Below are positions 8,744 through 17,500 of a DNA stretch of 17,500 bases, piece by piece. The stretch is taken from NCBI GenBank assembly GCA_018398765.1, contig JAHBMJ010000658.1, forward strand, positions 5,943-23,442, in the 5' to 3' direction. The translations under genes were made by a program, and so were the position numbers. The notes beneath the pieces were generated by a model. It had not been told where the DNA came from. It made no database searches and saw nothing but the letters and a program-made list of their open reading frames with translations. Positions within the stretch are counted from its first letter, which is position 1. Every line of letters begins with the position of its first letter. The DNA comes from Chromera velia (taxonomy: Eukaryota; Sar; Chromeraceae).

Positions 8744-8849
8744 AATTCGGCAGCCTCCGATCAAGCATAGCTTAGTATCAGCGTCTAGTGTCAGTGTTCT
8801 GTGCTAGTGGGTGCTGTACAGAGATGGCTCAAGGTAAAGCTAGACTAAA

Positions 8850-8990
8850 AATAGAAGCTTAGCCTAGAGGACTGGCCAGAAAGTTCATTTAAAGACAGGC
8901 TTAAGGTTCGAATTGTCAGAGTACGACTACCGACTCAATATGACTCGACTTAACTCAATCTCAATCTATCGGCTAGCTATCACTCAATCC
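8850..8990 (+). mobile_element. Possible tRNA-derived SINE remnant
   Basis: TAGCCTAGAGG at 8860-8870 fits the Pol III A-box consensus TRGYNNARNGG at every position. GGTTCGAATTG at 8905-8915 fits the B box at 9 of 11. The spacing is similar to that of tRNAs. No T-stem or acceptor stem forms, so it is not a functional tRNA. Downstream, ACTCAAT recurs near 8933, 8951 and 8981, like a simple tail. A chance match cannot be excluded. Confidence 0.35.
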
Positions 8991-8992
8991 CA

Positions 8993-9491
8993 TCAGGCAT
9001 GACTCATGTTCGAGACGTTGGAGACTGCCCTGTCGATTTCCTTTTTACTCTTGTGCTCGACCATAATAATTGGAATCTCTTCTGTTTCTTCTCTGATTCT
9101 GAACAGGACGGCATGTAGAAAGAGACGCCACGCCTCCCAAATATAGATCTGGTTGGGGACGTGCATTTCTATCACTACCACATAAATCAGTGGCACCACA
9201 TAAATTGGGCCCGCTGCATTGCTTTCTGGCGGTATGTCTGGGCACATTGATTTGGTCTGGGGCCCTGGGTCCCCCGGTGCCCGCGCGGCTCATCATGAGG
9301 CCCGCCGCCTCCCGCGGCTCCTGCATGGCACGCCCAAGTAGGACATCACAATACGACCGAAAGCAATGACCTGAAAAACATATTTTTGATTGCATCACGG
9401 CCCGCTCTGCGGCTTGCGCGGCCTGGTCCAACGCCTGTGGGCGCACAACTTGGCTCATAACCCTAGTCAACAGTCTAACATAGTCTAACAC
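8993..9491 (-). pseudogene. Frameshifted ORF remnant, unrecognised
   Basis: A GC-richer island within the AT-rich block. The minus strand has an Ala/Arg-rich frame from 9491 downwards. A second frame from 9247 to a stop at 8993 looks more protein-like in its later part (WEAWRLFLHAVLF, IIMVEHKSKKEIDR). The frames overlap and are shifted against each other near 9247. No good splice pair joining them was found, so a broken gene is more likely than an intact one. No domain is recognised; a degraded retroelement ORF is possible but unsupported. Confidence 0.35.
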
Positions 9492-9895
9492 TTACAATTT
9501 CTAGCACCTAGTCTAGCACAGAGATGCTTTAAGATCCTTTTTAATCATGTCACATATCACAGTCATTTAGCAGCTTTAAAGTTGTTAAAGTTGATCAGAT
9601 CTTTGAATAAACCGGTATCACAAATATCGACCTGGTATTAAAAATATCAGAAAAAGTCGTTACTAGGGGGTCGATGTCGGATTTTGGTACTTATAGTTTT
9701 GTCGAGATTTAATAACTTGAACCTTCTGTATGCCCTGACTCGGATCTTGGTGCTGAGCGTCAAACGTGCGGCATAGGTAGCCTAGGGCACAGTATGGCCT
9801 AGAGCCTAGCCTAGAGCATGCATAGCGTAATATGGATGAATATAAAGAAGAAAAAAACATACAAAAAACTAAGAAAAAAAGAAAACTGGGGAAAC
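9492..9895. other. Non-coding stretch downstream of the small minus-strand gene
   Basis: No gene is seen. It contains an AT-rich part with short repeats such as CTAGAGCCTAGCCTAGAG near 9788-9806 and an A-rich run near 9840-9885. The A-rich run lies just past the stop codon of the minus-strand gene at 9896. It is probably 3' UTR of that gene followed by the edge of the repeat block. Confidence 0.4.
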
Positions 9896-10491
9896 TCACA
9901 CTTGTGACTTGTGCCACATGTTTCGCCATATCTTTTTATTATAGTTTAATTGAGAGCCTAAATTGCATTCATGCTCTTCCTGTTTAATCTCCATGCTAGT
10001 GTCCGTGTAGCACTGGAAAGCAGTGTTACTTCTTGGACTACCGTCGCCCTGTGAAAGAGACCGATCCAGCCATCCTGCATGCATGGACACGCACAAACAC
10101 TCATATGAATGTCTGTAGTGCCTTTGAGGCCCCATCCTGGCGAGCACTTCAAATGACACATTGAATGCAGATCGATACGGTCATGAAAAACAAAGAAAGC
10201 AAGGTTAAGAAACAAGGCCCGCGCAAAAGAGTACTGTAAGCCAGCTAGAGTTGGCTCTTCTTTCCTGCTACACACAGCAACCTTCAGATGAATCTTCTCA
10301 CAAGCCCCCCCCCCTCCGTTTTCATGTATTGACATTGAATTTGACAATTCTTTACTTCTTTCGCTGCCTGCCACATTCTGTAGCTCTTGTTCAGCAATAA
10401 GGGCTTCAAGATCTTGTATCATGCAAGCACCATCACATGCAATCGAGGGCGTTGGGCACATAAATTCGTTCTTGGCCGTATGTGCTTCGAT
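9896..10491 (-). CDS. Small unrecognised gene, last two exons
   Basis: Exon 10282-10491 (70 codons) follows the acceptor CACGTGCAG and ends AAG before GTTGCT. Exon 9896-10048 (50 codons plus TGA) follows TTTCACAG. The 233-nt intron between them is phase 0 on both sides. The joined 120 residues are hydrophilic, with a helical stretch (MIQDLEALIAEQELQNVA), a short Gly run from a G homopolymer and a basic end (KKIWRNMWHKSQV). No known domain is recognised. The frame stays open upstream of 10491 to 10623, so the exon may be longer or more exons may lie in 10500-10880. The start codon is not determined. Confidence 0.5.
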
Positions 10492-10882
10492 CTGCACGTG
10501 CAAGAACGGAAACTTCAAATCCTTTCGTTGAAGACGCCTCAGCCCCACCCTGGGGACACAATCAAATACTCTGCGGCCGGCCGGGCCATTCACAGCACGC
10601 CAGGCAACACAGGAAACTTGCATTATTCAGGTGCCCATTCGTGCACGGGTCCAACTTGTTCTTCTTTTTGCAAAGAGAGCCATACCCTTTTTTCACTTTC
10701 CACCTAGGACTCTGAGAATACAATACAGACTTTCCAGCTGAGATGATGAAAAGGGAGATGGATCGATAGCTCGTTCGGTTGGTTGGATGAATGGGGAGTC
10801 GATCGATTGCTTGACGGGACTGCGAATCAAGTCAGAAAAATTGATGGATGCATGATGCATGCCGAGTGGATACACATCTCAC
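10492..10882 (-). other. Gap between two minus-strand genes; possible 5' exon
   Basis: The minus strand reads as 3' flank of the large gene and 5' region of the small one. A 60-residue open frame at 10693-10875 ends near a possible donor, and another short frame begins with ATG at 10683. Neither can be joined in phase to the exon at 10491 by a splice pair I trust. Confidence 0.3.
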
Positions 10883-10992
10883 TCAGTCAGCCTGATGGAC
10901 GAACTTATTTTCGAGCTCCCGAATGACAGTCCGCTGCTTGGCTGCGTGCTCGCCCAGAAGAGCGCTGGATCGTCGAAAGTCGTAGGTCCGGG
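10883..10992 (-). other. Predicted last exon of the large minus-strand gene
   Basis: A 110-nt exon preceded by GCGCCTGCAG on the minus strand. Joined at phase 1 to the donor at 11981, it gives E-A-R-T-Y-D and then an amphipathic helix-like run to TGA at 10885-10883. The intron would be 989 nt. The amino-acid pattern looks like real protein, but this rests on splice signals and phase only. Confidence 0.5.
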
Positions 10993-11205
10993 CTGCAGGC
11001 GCGTGCATTTGTTTGCAACTTAGGGAATCGAATTCGACAGAAAAGAGGACGACTCTCGAAAACCAGTAAATTCCATTACGTACGCGAGGGATCGATGGTC
11101 GTGATTTGTGTCATTTACTTTTACGCGTCCACTTCCGACAGACGACTCTTTCTTCTGTAAGTTTCTCTTTTGCCTCCTGCTTGTCTGAAGGTGTGTGCAT
11201 CTATA

Positions 11206-11247
<42 letters not shown>

Positions 11248-11535
11248 GCGAGCGGGCTGACTTTTTGTCTGTCCATTTGTCTATCTATCTATCTATCTAT
11301 CTGTTTGTTGGTCTCTCTAGCTGACGAACGTTAAAAGTTGGAATTTCTGAATTTTTGCTTCTCTGGCTGGCTTTTTCATGGCCTTTCTCCCTTCTTTCTA
11401 TCTTTCGTTCTTTCGTTTTCTTGTTCTGTTTTTCTTTTTTCTTGTTCTCTTTCTTTCCTTCTTTGTTTGTTTGTTTGTTTCTTTCTCTCTCTGTCTCTGT
11501 CTCTGTCTCTGTCTCTCTGTCTCTCTGTCTCTCTG

Positions 11536-11592
<57 letters not shown>

Positions 11593-11605
11593 TTCTTTCT
11601 TTCTT

Positions 11606-11663
<58 letters not shown>

Positions 11664-11938
11664 TCTGTCAGTCTCTCTTCTTTAGCTTCGATCTGTTTCC
11701 CTCTCTCTTTATGTATATATATATATATATATATATGTCTTCCCCTCTTCCTCCGACTGTCTGACTGTCTGCCGGTCTTTGCTCCATGGCTCTGCGCAAA
11801 ACACATGGAAAAGGACTTCAATGTCCTCGCATGACAGGAGTCGCGGTACGAAAACTACTGACATTGAGAAAAGACCGGGCAAATGAATTCTCTTTCGAAC
11901 TCCCTTCCATAGCTAGCTACACATTCCTTCATTCGAAA

Positions 11939-11975
<37 letters not shown>

Positions 11976-14900
11976 ACCGACCTTCATGCTCCTGTTCTGG
12001 CGACAGTCTCTTCTTCCAGGGAGGGGGGGAGAGGGCTGCTCTCAGACGCGTCCTGGCAGAAAGAGGCTCACCACGACCACCTCCAGGTCCCTTTGGAGAA
12101 GAATGGCTCCTCCCGCGGACTGCCGCCCCCTCCAGAGGACTCCTTGCGCGTCCCTTTTCTGCCTCTGTATTCGTGTTCGCAAGGGGAGGAAGCATGTTGC
12201 TTGTCCCTGCCCCCGGTCCCCCCTTGTCCTTCTCTCTGACGTCCAACATACGTTGAGAAGAACAGCCCCCCCTTGATATGTGCTTTCCTGACCACAGATC
12301 GTCTGTACGCGCTCGGAGAGTCGCCACTGAACGCATACGCCTCATGGGAGACAGATCCAGCGCTGCGGGTCCGGTTCCTCTGTGGCCTCGTCCTCTTAGA
12401 AATCCATTGACCTCTCTTTCGGAGTACTTCTTTCTCAAACGCTGAGAACGGGCCTGGAATGCGGCAGGGTCTTCGGAGAGTTTGGAAAATATGTTGGATG
12501 GCAACTGGGCAGGGGGGGGCAGGTAGACGTTTCGGTTGAGTTTCAGCCTGTTGCTTCGCTCCTGCCCCTTTTTTTGGGCTGTCTCATACGCCGCTAAACT
12601 TGCCTCGCCCAAGGCAGACATACGTTGCCTTTTTTGCATCTGGTCGAGAAATTGCTTCTCTGCGTATTGCTGGGCTTTGACAATTTTCTGGACATCTGCG
12701 AGAGACGGAGAGGAGAGAACAGAGGCGACGGTCTCCCGAAGTTTTGCACTTCCTTGATCTCCCTCAATTTTCTTCCTCATGGCTTCTGGTAATTTCAAGT
12801 CAGGGAGAGACGTCGAACCATAATCCGCCCTAGAGGCCCCCCCGGCCTGCTTTCTATACCCGTGCGGCCTGTTTCTCGCGTGCCGTCTGCGTGCCAATAA
12901 GGACTGGATTGCTGCGGACTCAGGCTCTTCTGTGAGGGCCAGACTGAACTCTGCGTCTTTGCTGCACACAGCGAGGAGCGCGTCTGGCGGGATGCTTCCA
13001 TGAGAATCGTCTAGGAGAATATCGTCTGGGTCAATTGTGCGAGGGCGCACTCTCAAAATGCAACCACCATCTGAGCAGTCGGCAGGGAAGATGACAGAGG
13101 GGGGGCCTCGATGCTTTCTTTTTGAGCGGTTGGTTGAGGGACTGGCTGTGGATGGGGACCTGCTTGTAGCTTCATCTGATTCTGTGTCCTCGGAGGAGTC
13201 TGAGACCATTGACGTCGCTGTGGATGTGGCCTCCGACTTCCATTGGCTCCTTTTACTCGACGAATGAGGGGACACACCTCTCTTGAGTGACGCCTTTGAG
13301 CGGTGAGAGGACGCAGGTGCAACAGAGTCAAGTTCAGACGCGTCTCCGCCCCCCCTCCCTTCTGATGTCCCTGAGGATGCACTGGAGGCACACGAAGGCA
13401 TTCTCTCGGGGTCTGCGTACGGGCCTTGGTCGTCTGTCGTGGCCAACTGAAGGGCCGGGGAATCGAGAAGTTGGGTGACTGTCAACAGACCTGTGCGCTG
13501 TCCGGTGAGCGTCTTTGCACGGCCTGTCCGTGGGTTTTTGTCCTTTTGGTTGTCGTCTCCCACTCCCGCAATCATTCGATCGTTTCGAGGAACAGGGTGA
13601 CGAAAAAGAGAAGCCAAGATGGCAAAAAATGTTTCCTTCGGGTTGGGAGGGGGGCGCACAGGAGTAGATTTAGGGGCAGCTCCCCCTTCTTCTTCTTCTG
13701 ATATGGAAGCTGCAGATATGTTTCTAAGTAACTGGTTAAATGTTTTTTCTTTTTGTCTTTTCCTTGCAGTGGCAACAATCCTGTTGGGGTCTCGAATGAT
13801 TCCTTTTGTGAGACCGACAACCGAGCCTCTCTCCCATGCAAGCAAAGGAAGGGAAGTCCGTCTCTCCAAGCTCTCTCCTCCTCCTCCTTCCTGCCCATCT
13901 TTGCCCCCCTTTTTCTTCCCATCTGAGCCTTTGGACTCTGCGGACTCTGTCCTTTCCTCTTTTGCTGCACTGCCAGGGAAGGCACCACCCTCAGGGGGAC
14001 CGAAGGAAAGGGCCGAGGGACCCACCCCGAAAGCCAAAAGGGAGGCGCGACGGAGAGCAGAGAACCTGCGGTAGGCGGCCGTCCAGTGTCTCTTTGCGGC
14101 GCTCTCATCGGCAGAACCTGTCTCGTCGCCCTGAGGCAGGGGTAGAAGGAGAGGACGACTACTCGCAAGACCACTGAGGGCCTGGAGTGCAATGCGGCGT
14201 TTGAGGAGGGAGAGATTGAAGAGCCAGATGAAGTGACGGTTTGCAGATTGGTGAGTGCCGTCGTCCTGGTTGACCCTCTGTGTAGACCAGGGGGTCGCAT
14301 CGAGACCCTCAACCTTCTCCAGATGCCTGAATTCATCCATGCAGGCTTTTCAATGAATTGGGTCTGTGACACCAGCGCATGATCACACTGACATGAACTC
14401 CTGCAATAATGCATGTCTTCTGCATTCGGTTTGTTCAGATGTTTGGGAGAAGTGCCATGAAGCCTCGCTCTCCCGAGAGACTGATGTGAGGGGAGAGGTC
14501 ACGACAGGCCCCCATATGAGGGGAAGGCAGGGATGATCAAAGACAAGAGTGCTAAAGAAGTCAGTGGACTTCTCGGAAGTGGAGAGGGACAAACAACCAC
14601 TTGGAAGGTCGAAAAGAGAAAAGAAAAGAAAGGCAAAGAGGGACAAAAGAGGATGAATGGATTGCAGGGGAATGTCGATAAGTCGCACATAATCTGGCCC
14701 TAAGATGGAGAGAGGAGAACGCGCGAGCAGAAGAACCCCCACACAGAAAGTATACGCTTTTCAATGCTGCTTATAGACCGACTGACAGACTCACAGACTG
14801 CCTGTCTTCCTGGCTGAGTGCCTGCCTGCCTGCCTGCCTGCCTGTCTGCGCGCCTGACTAAATGACTGACGTTGTCAGGTCTGCGAGATTGAGGTGGCGC

Positions 14901-17126
14901 GTTCTGACTTTTTTTCTTCCGAGCAGCGCCTGCATGAACAACTGCACGCCTGCATCGGAGATTGCTTCCTTGACCATCGCCTGTCGGACCTCTTCCTCTT
15001 TCCTCTTTGCGGTCAGAATGTCCCCCCCTTTCCCCCCACCTGCAGCAGATGCTGTGCTTGTTGCTAGAGCGGAGGAGAACGGGCGGACCGGGGAGGACCC
15101 ATCAGCCTTTGTGCCTTTCTCTTCGTTTTGCCCTTTTGTATTTTCTCCCCCCTCTTTTTGATCCTCACTGAATGAAACCATTGTCCCTTCTGTTCTCGTT
15201 CTCGGAAGCGGAGGGGACAGTTTGGCTTCAGGGAGCTTCAGGGAAACCGTCTTGCTCTCTGCAGGCCTCCTGTCTCTCTCCATCTCCCTTGGACATTGAG
15301 ACCGGTTCACAGAATCTCTGCAAGGAAGCAACAATTTAACAAAAAGAAGAGAAAGTAAAAGAGATTTTCTTTTCTCTCTTCTGGGTACGCAAACAAAATT
15401 CGTCCGATCGATCCTTGGGATGAAAACGGAGTCAGTCGGTCTTCTTTGAAGCATACTTGTCACGGTACGAACAGCTCTTTCTCCTTTTCTACAAACGTTA
15501 TTCCGAACTCATACAGATGTGTTCCCAAAAAGCAAGTTCTTTTCAACCCTACAGCCTCTGGCAAGATACTGACCTTGACTCTTCTAATTGAGAATCCCCT
15601 GGGAAAACCACCAGAGTTTTCTGTCCCTCCAAGGCTTCACTTTGCCCCTCTCCAGCCGGTCTCCCCTCTTCTGTGGCTGCTGTCCCCTTCTCTTCAGCCC
15701 CTTCCCCCCTCTTTGTTTCTTCCAAACCATCAAAGAATCCGCACTTCGACAACGACCGCCCTGCATCCTCTTCACTTCCCTCCTCTTGACCTTCCAAATC
15801 ACTCATACCCGACAGATCCAGTGCTTTGCTCTTGCCTGTCCGTGCAAGGGCACGCCCTCTGTATAGGGTGTTCAACATTCTCTTTGCGGCCGCCCTGTCT
15901 GCACGAGGCGGCTTTTGCACCACTTCTTCATCTGTGCCCCCACTTCCCACCGTTGACGGTGCCGCGGTGTGTGCAACAGAAAGGGACGCACAGGGCATTT
16001 GAGGCTCCTCTGTCTTGATTAGCTGCTTAAGAAAGTTGCGCTTTGCCGGGGTGAGCACTAAAGTCTCTTTAAAGTCCCGCATGTATCTTCGCAGCCCTAG
16101 TGTGAGGGCACAACATCCAAGTCTCATGGTTGCCTTGTCTCGAAGGTAATTTGCTTTCCTCCTTTCCTCTCGCTCAATGAGACCAACAACGTTCATATAC
16201 CGTACCGAATCAAGTTTTGCTTTTCTAACCATGTGGAAACGACGATTCGTTTCTTCTTTGGCTCGCTTCATAAGGAGCTCTTTTTTTCTCTTCTTCCTCA
16301 ACGCCTTCAAACTTGCATCTTTCTTCTCTGCTCTCAAATGAATCTTCTCCATATGCACTCTCCTCCTCAAGAAGAGCAGTGCATTGTTACGTTTTTTGCG
16401 CTCTTCCTGTTTTCGTCTCTTTTGAAATCGCTCTAGTGAAAGACGACGCAACCTTTGGCACCTTTTTGCTTCCACTCTTCGCTCATTTTCCCGCAGTCTC
16501 TCCATCAGCGCCTTGCATTTCTGTTCCCTCAATTTCAACTGGTGTTCATAAATTCCTTTCCTTCGTTCTGCCGCCCCTCTCTGCTTCTCCTCCAACTTCC
16601 TTTTCGTCTCTGCTCTCTTGACCTCCTTTAAAATTTGACTCTGCTCTGCTGCAGAACGACCATTAAGTAACAACTCCCTTTGGAACTCCCGTTTCAATTT
16701 GGCAAGTCGCTGCACATCCAATAACTTTGAAAAACAGACCGCAGCTGCCGAAGCCTCCAGGGCCCTTCTAAGCTTTGCCTGAAGTTGGAGTCGCACAGAC
16801 AGAGGAGGACTGGCAGGCGTTTGTTCGGGTGAATTCCGACTGCTGCTCGGGCTCTTCTCCTTCCCCCCAATCGAATCTGATCGAGTCCTCTGCCTTCCTG
16901 TCAATTCTCCAAAACCAAACTGGCTGCTCCCATTCTTGGTCCCTCGGCTCCCTCTCCTTTTCAATCCTGCAATTCGAATGTTGTTACTCAGAGGAGAACC
17001 CCCTTTTTTCTGGTTTGAGGGTGAGAGGATGAGGGGAACGGCGATGCCCGTCGTGTGGCTGAGGTGACGAGCAAAAGATTTCAGAGTCGCCAAATTTGCT
17101 TTCCTGCGGCATTTGGCGGCATCCAG
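10883..17126 (-). CDS. Large basic coiled-coil protein, 5'-partial, four exons
   Basis: Inferred exons in transcript order are 17126-15574, 15317-14871, 14326-11982 and 10992-10883 (TGA), 4455 nt in one frame. The 15574/15317 junction is strong (AAG|GTCAGT, TTGCAG|A, phase 2). The last junction has a GTCGGT donor, a CTGCAG acceptor and matching phase. The third is weaker. The first exon encodes a highly charged Arg/Lys/Glu helical region (roughly residues 110-350), likely coiled coil. The later exons are Ser/Pro/Arg-rich and probably disordered, with basic clusters such as NRSKRKHRG that could be nuclear signals. The last exon adds a helix (LLGEHAAKQRTVIRELENKF). I recognise no family. The N-terminal arrangement loosely recalls the coiled-coil part of plant TCP11-like proteins, but their C-terminal domain is not seen. 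The start codon is 5' of 17126. Confidence 0.65.
11200..11740. repeat. Stack of different microsatellites
   Basis: On the plus strand, in order: TCTG (about 11202-11245), TATC (11279-11302), TTTG (11463-11480), mixed TCTC/TCTG (11484-11582), TTTC (11589-11608), TC (11609-11631), CA (11632-11661) and AT (11712-11736). All lie inside the predicted last intron of the large minus-strand gene. Several long Leu/Ser or Arg/Glu ORFs here are translations of repeats. Confidence 0.9.
11943..11972. repeat. CA/GT dinucleotide repeat
   Basis: About 14 CA units on the plus strand, directly beside the predicted donor at 11981 of the minus-strand gene. If unspliced it would be translated as alternating Cys-Val. 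Confidence 0.9.
11982..14326 (-). other. Long exon encoding a disordered Ser/Pro/Arg-rich segment
   Basis: About 781 codons open without interruption. The frame also has an ATG at 14340 preceded by an in-frame TGA, so this could instead be the first exon of a separate gene. It holds acidic Ser-rich runs (SDSSEDTESDE), basic clusters and a short conserved-looking block (QQYAEKQFLDQMQKRQRM). If the GTCGGT at 11981-11976 is not used, the frame runs on into a GT microsatellite coding Cys-Val repeats and stops at 11929. Confidence 0.75.
14327..14870 (-). other. Predicted intron or intergenic gap in the large minus-strand gene
   Basis: It lies between two long minus-strand open regions. The donor AC|GTCAGT at 14870 and acceptor TTCAG at 14327 are phase-compatible, but the acceptor has a poor pyrimidine tract. 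A GCCT array sits at 14820-14844 on the plus strand, near the proposed donor. The alternative is that two adjacent genes end and begin here. ORFs within it (for example 14383-14742) show no recognisable content. Confidence 0.4.
15574..17126 (-). other. Exon encoding the charged coiled-coil region
   Basis: This is the best-supported part of the large minus-strand gene, 517 codons open in phase 0. The acceptor is TGACTGCAG at 17134-17127 after a long TTTC/TTTG tract on the sense strand. In-frame ATG codons are absent near the exon start; a TGA lies just inside the intron, so translation must start upstream. Residues after the acceptor read LDAAKCRRKANLATLKSF. The donor is AAG|GTCAGT. Confidence 0.8.
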
Positions 17127-17171
17127 CTGCAGTCAATCAAACAAACAAACAAACAAACAAAGAAAGAAAAA

Positions 17172-17207
<36 letters not shown>

Positions 17208-17500
17208 AAAATAAGAAAGAAACAGAGACAAACGAAGACCGTGAGTGGAGATGAAGAGTCACAGCTTGACACTCTCTTTTGCAGTGTGGCACAGACACCG
17301 TAAGACGAGGAAGAAAGGCAAATCAGGAGCCATCGAGCACACCAGATTTTTTCGGGCGAATTCCTTTCAGGTGCGGCATGCGACGAGAGAGTGAGGGAGA
17401 GAGAGAAAAAGAGGGGGGGGGGGCATGCTGTATGCCTGCAGAGGACCATCTGAACATCTAGTCGCATCGATCCGAAAGAGCGCACAGACAGTTGATTCCT
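17127..17500 (-). repeat. Intron 5' of the large gene with TTTC/TTTG array; upstream exon unresolved
   Basis: On the plus strand there is an AAAC array (17138-17160) followed by a GAAA array (17161-17215). On the minus strand they form a long pyrimidine tract in front of the acceptor at 17127. A further G run lies at 17413-17422. An upstream exon with a phase 0 donor should exist here or beyond the window. I could not choose among several candidate donors. Confidence 0.6.

Larger units (their letters stand above)
6923..8781. repeat. Segment flanked by 16-bp perfect inverted repeats
   Basis: CTGATACTAAGCTATG at 6923-6938 is the exact reverse complement of 8766-8781. The two copies are about 1.86 kb apart and enclose most of the other repeats in this block. 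This could be the remnant of terminal inverted repeats of a DNA transposon. No transposase frame survives and I could not identify a target-site duplication. Confidence 0.4.
6420..8990. repeat. AT-rich gene-free block with decayed repeats
   Basis: No ORF of useful length exists on either strand. The block is visibly richer in A and T than the flanks and holds many short dispersed repeats in both orientations, poly-A/T runs and ATTGCTA-like motifs near 6462-6490. This pattern fits an old insertion of mobile or repetitive DNA between two convergent genes. The element type cannot be named from sequence alone. Confidence 0.6.

Noticed and set aside
8860-8930. tRNA gene suggested by A and B boxes
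   Set aside because: The T stem does not pair (TAAGG against TGTCA), the anticodon stem does not form and no acceptor stem is found. Kept only as a possible SINE remnant.
10895-11023. Plus-strand ORF starting MDELIFELPND
   Set aside because: It is antisense to the predicted last exon of the minus-strand gene, which has an acceptor and matching phase. The plus-strand frame has no convincing donor and stops soon.
11338-11834. Leu/Ser-rich membrane-like ORFs on the plus strand and Arg/Glu ORFs on the minus strand
   Set aside because: They derive wholly from stacked microsatellites; hydrophobicity is a by-product of TC/TTC codons.
11929-12000. Cys-Val repeat as the true C terminus of the long minus-strand ORF
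   Set aside because: It is coded by a GT microsatellite directly behind a GTCGGT donor; a spliced ending fits better. It is not fully excluded.
13037-14177. Plus-strand ORFs opposite the long minus-strand exon
   Set aside because: They are short shadows on the antisense strand of a 781-codon open frame, with no domain content.
3100-17215. CRISPR array or bacterial operon reading of the repeats
   Set aside because: The repeats are simple tetranucleotides without spacers, and the genes have spliceosomal introns, so the DNA is eukaryotic.

Overview
This is a stretch of eukaryotic nuclear DNA. It shows a multi-exon gene with in-phase GT-AG introns, acceptors of the form TGCAG and introns filled with TCTG, TCTC, TTTC and TG microsatellites. 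A unicellular alga, possibly a heterokont such as a eustigmatophyte, is my guess from general style only. Nothing in the sequence proves it.

Layout. Bases 84-6049 (+) hold the 3' part of the gene for the large subunit of replication protein A (RPA1/RPA70). Twelve exons join into one open frame of 495 codons covering DBD-A, DBD-B and DBD-C. The N-terminal domain must lie upstream of the window. Bases 6050-9895 are a gene-poor, visibly AT-rich block between convergent genes. It holds decayed repeats: inverted and direct repeats, a hairpin with a perfect palindrome, a tRNA-derived (SINE-like) Pol III box pair, and a GC-richer frameshifted ORF remnant. Bases 9896-10491 (-) hold the last two exons of a small unrecognised gene. 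Bases 10883-17126 (-) hold a large unrecognised gene of at least 1484 codons in four exons, starting 5' of 17126. It has a strongly basic coiled-coil N-terminal half and a long disordered middle.

The most notable signal is in the splicing. The RPA1 donors are mostly GTYGGT or GTGGGT rather than GTAAGT, and the large minus-strand gene uses GTCAGT and probably GTCGGT. Other points of note are a shortened zinc-ribbon knuckle and Gly-rich tail in RPA1, and a possible in-frame 72-nt cassette exon. The genes show no functional link beyond being neighbours. RPA1 acts in DNA replication and repair; the other two have no assigned role.
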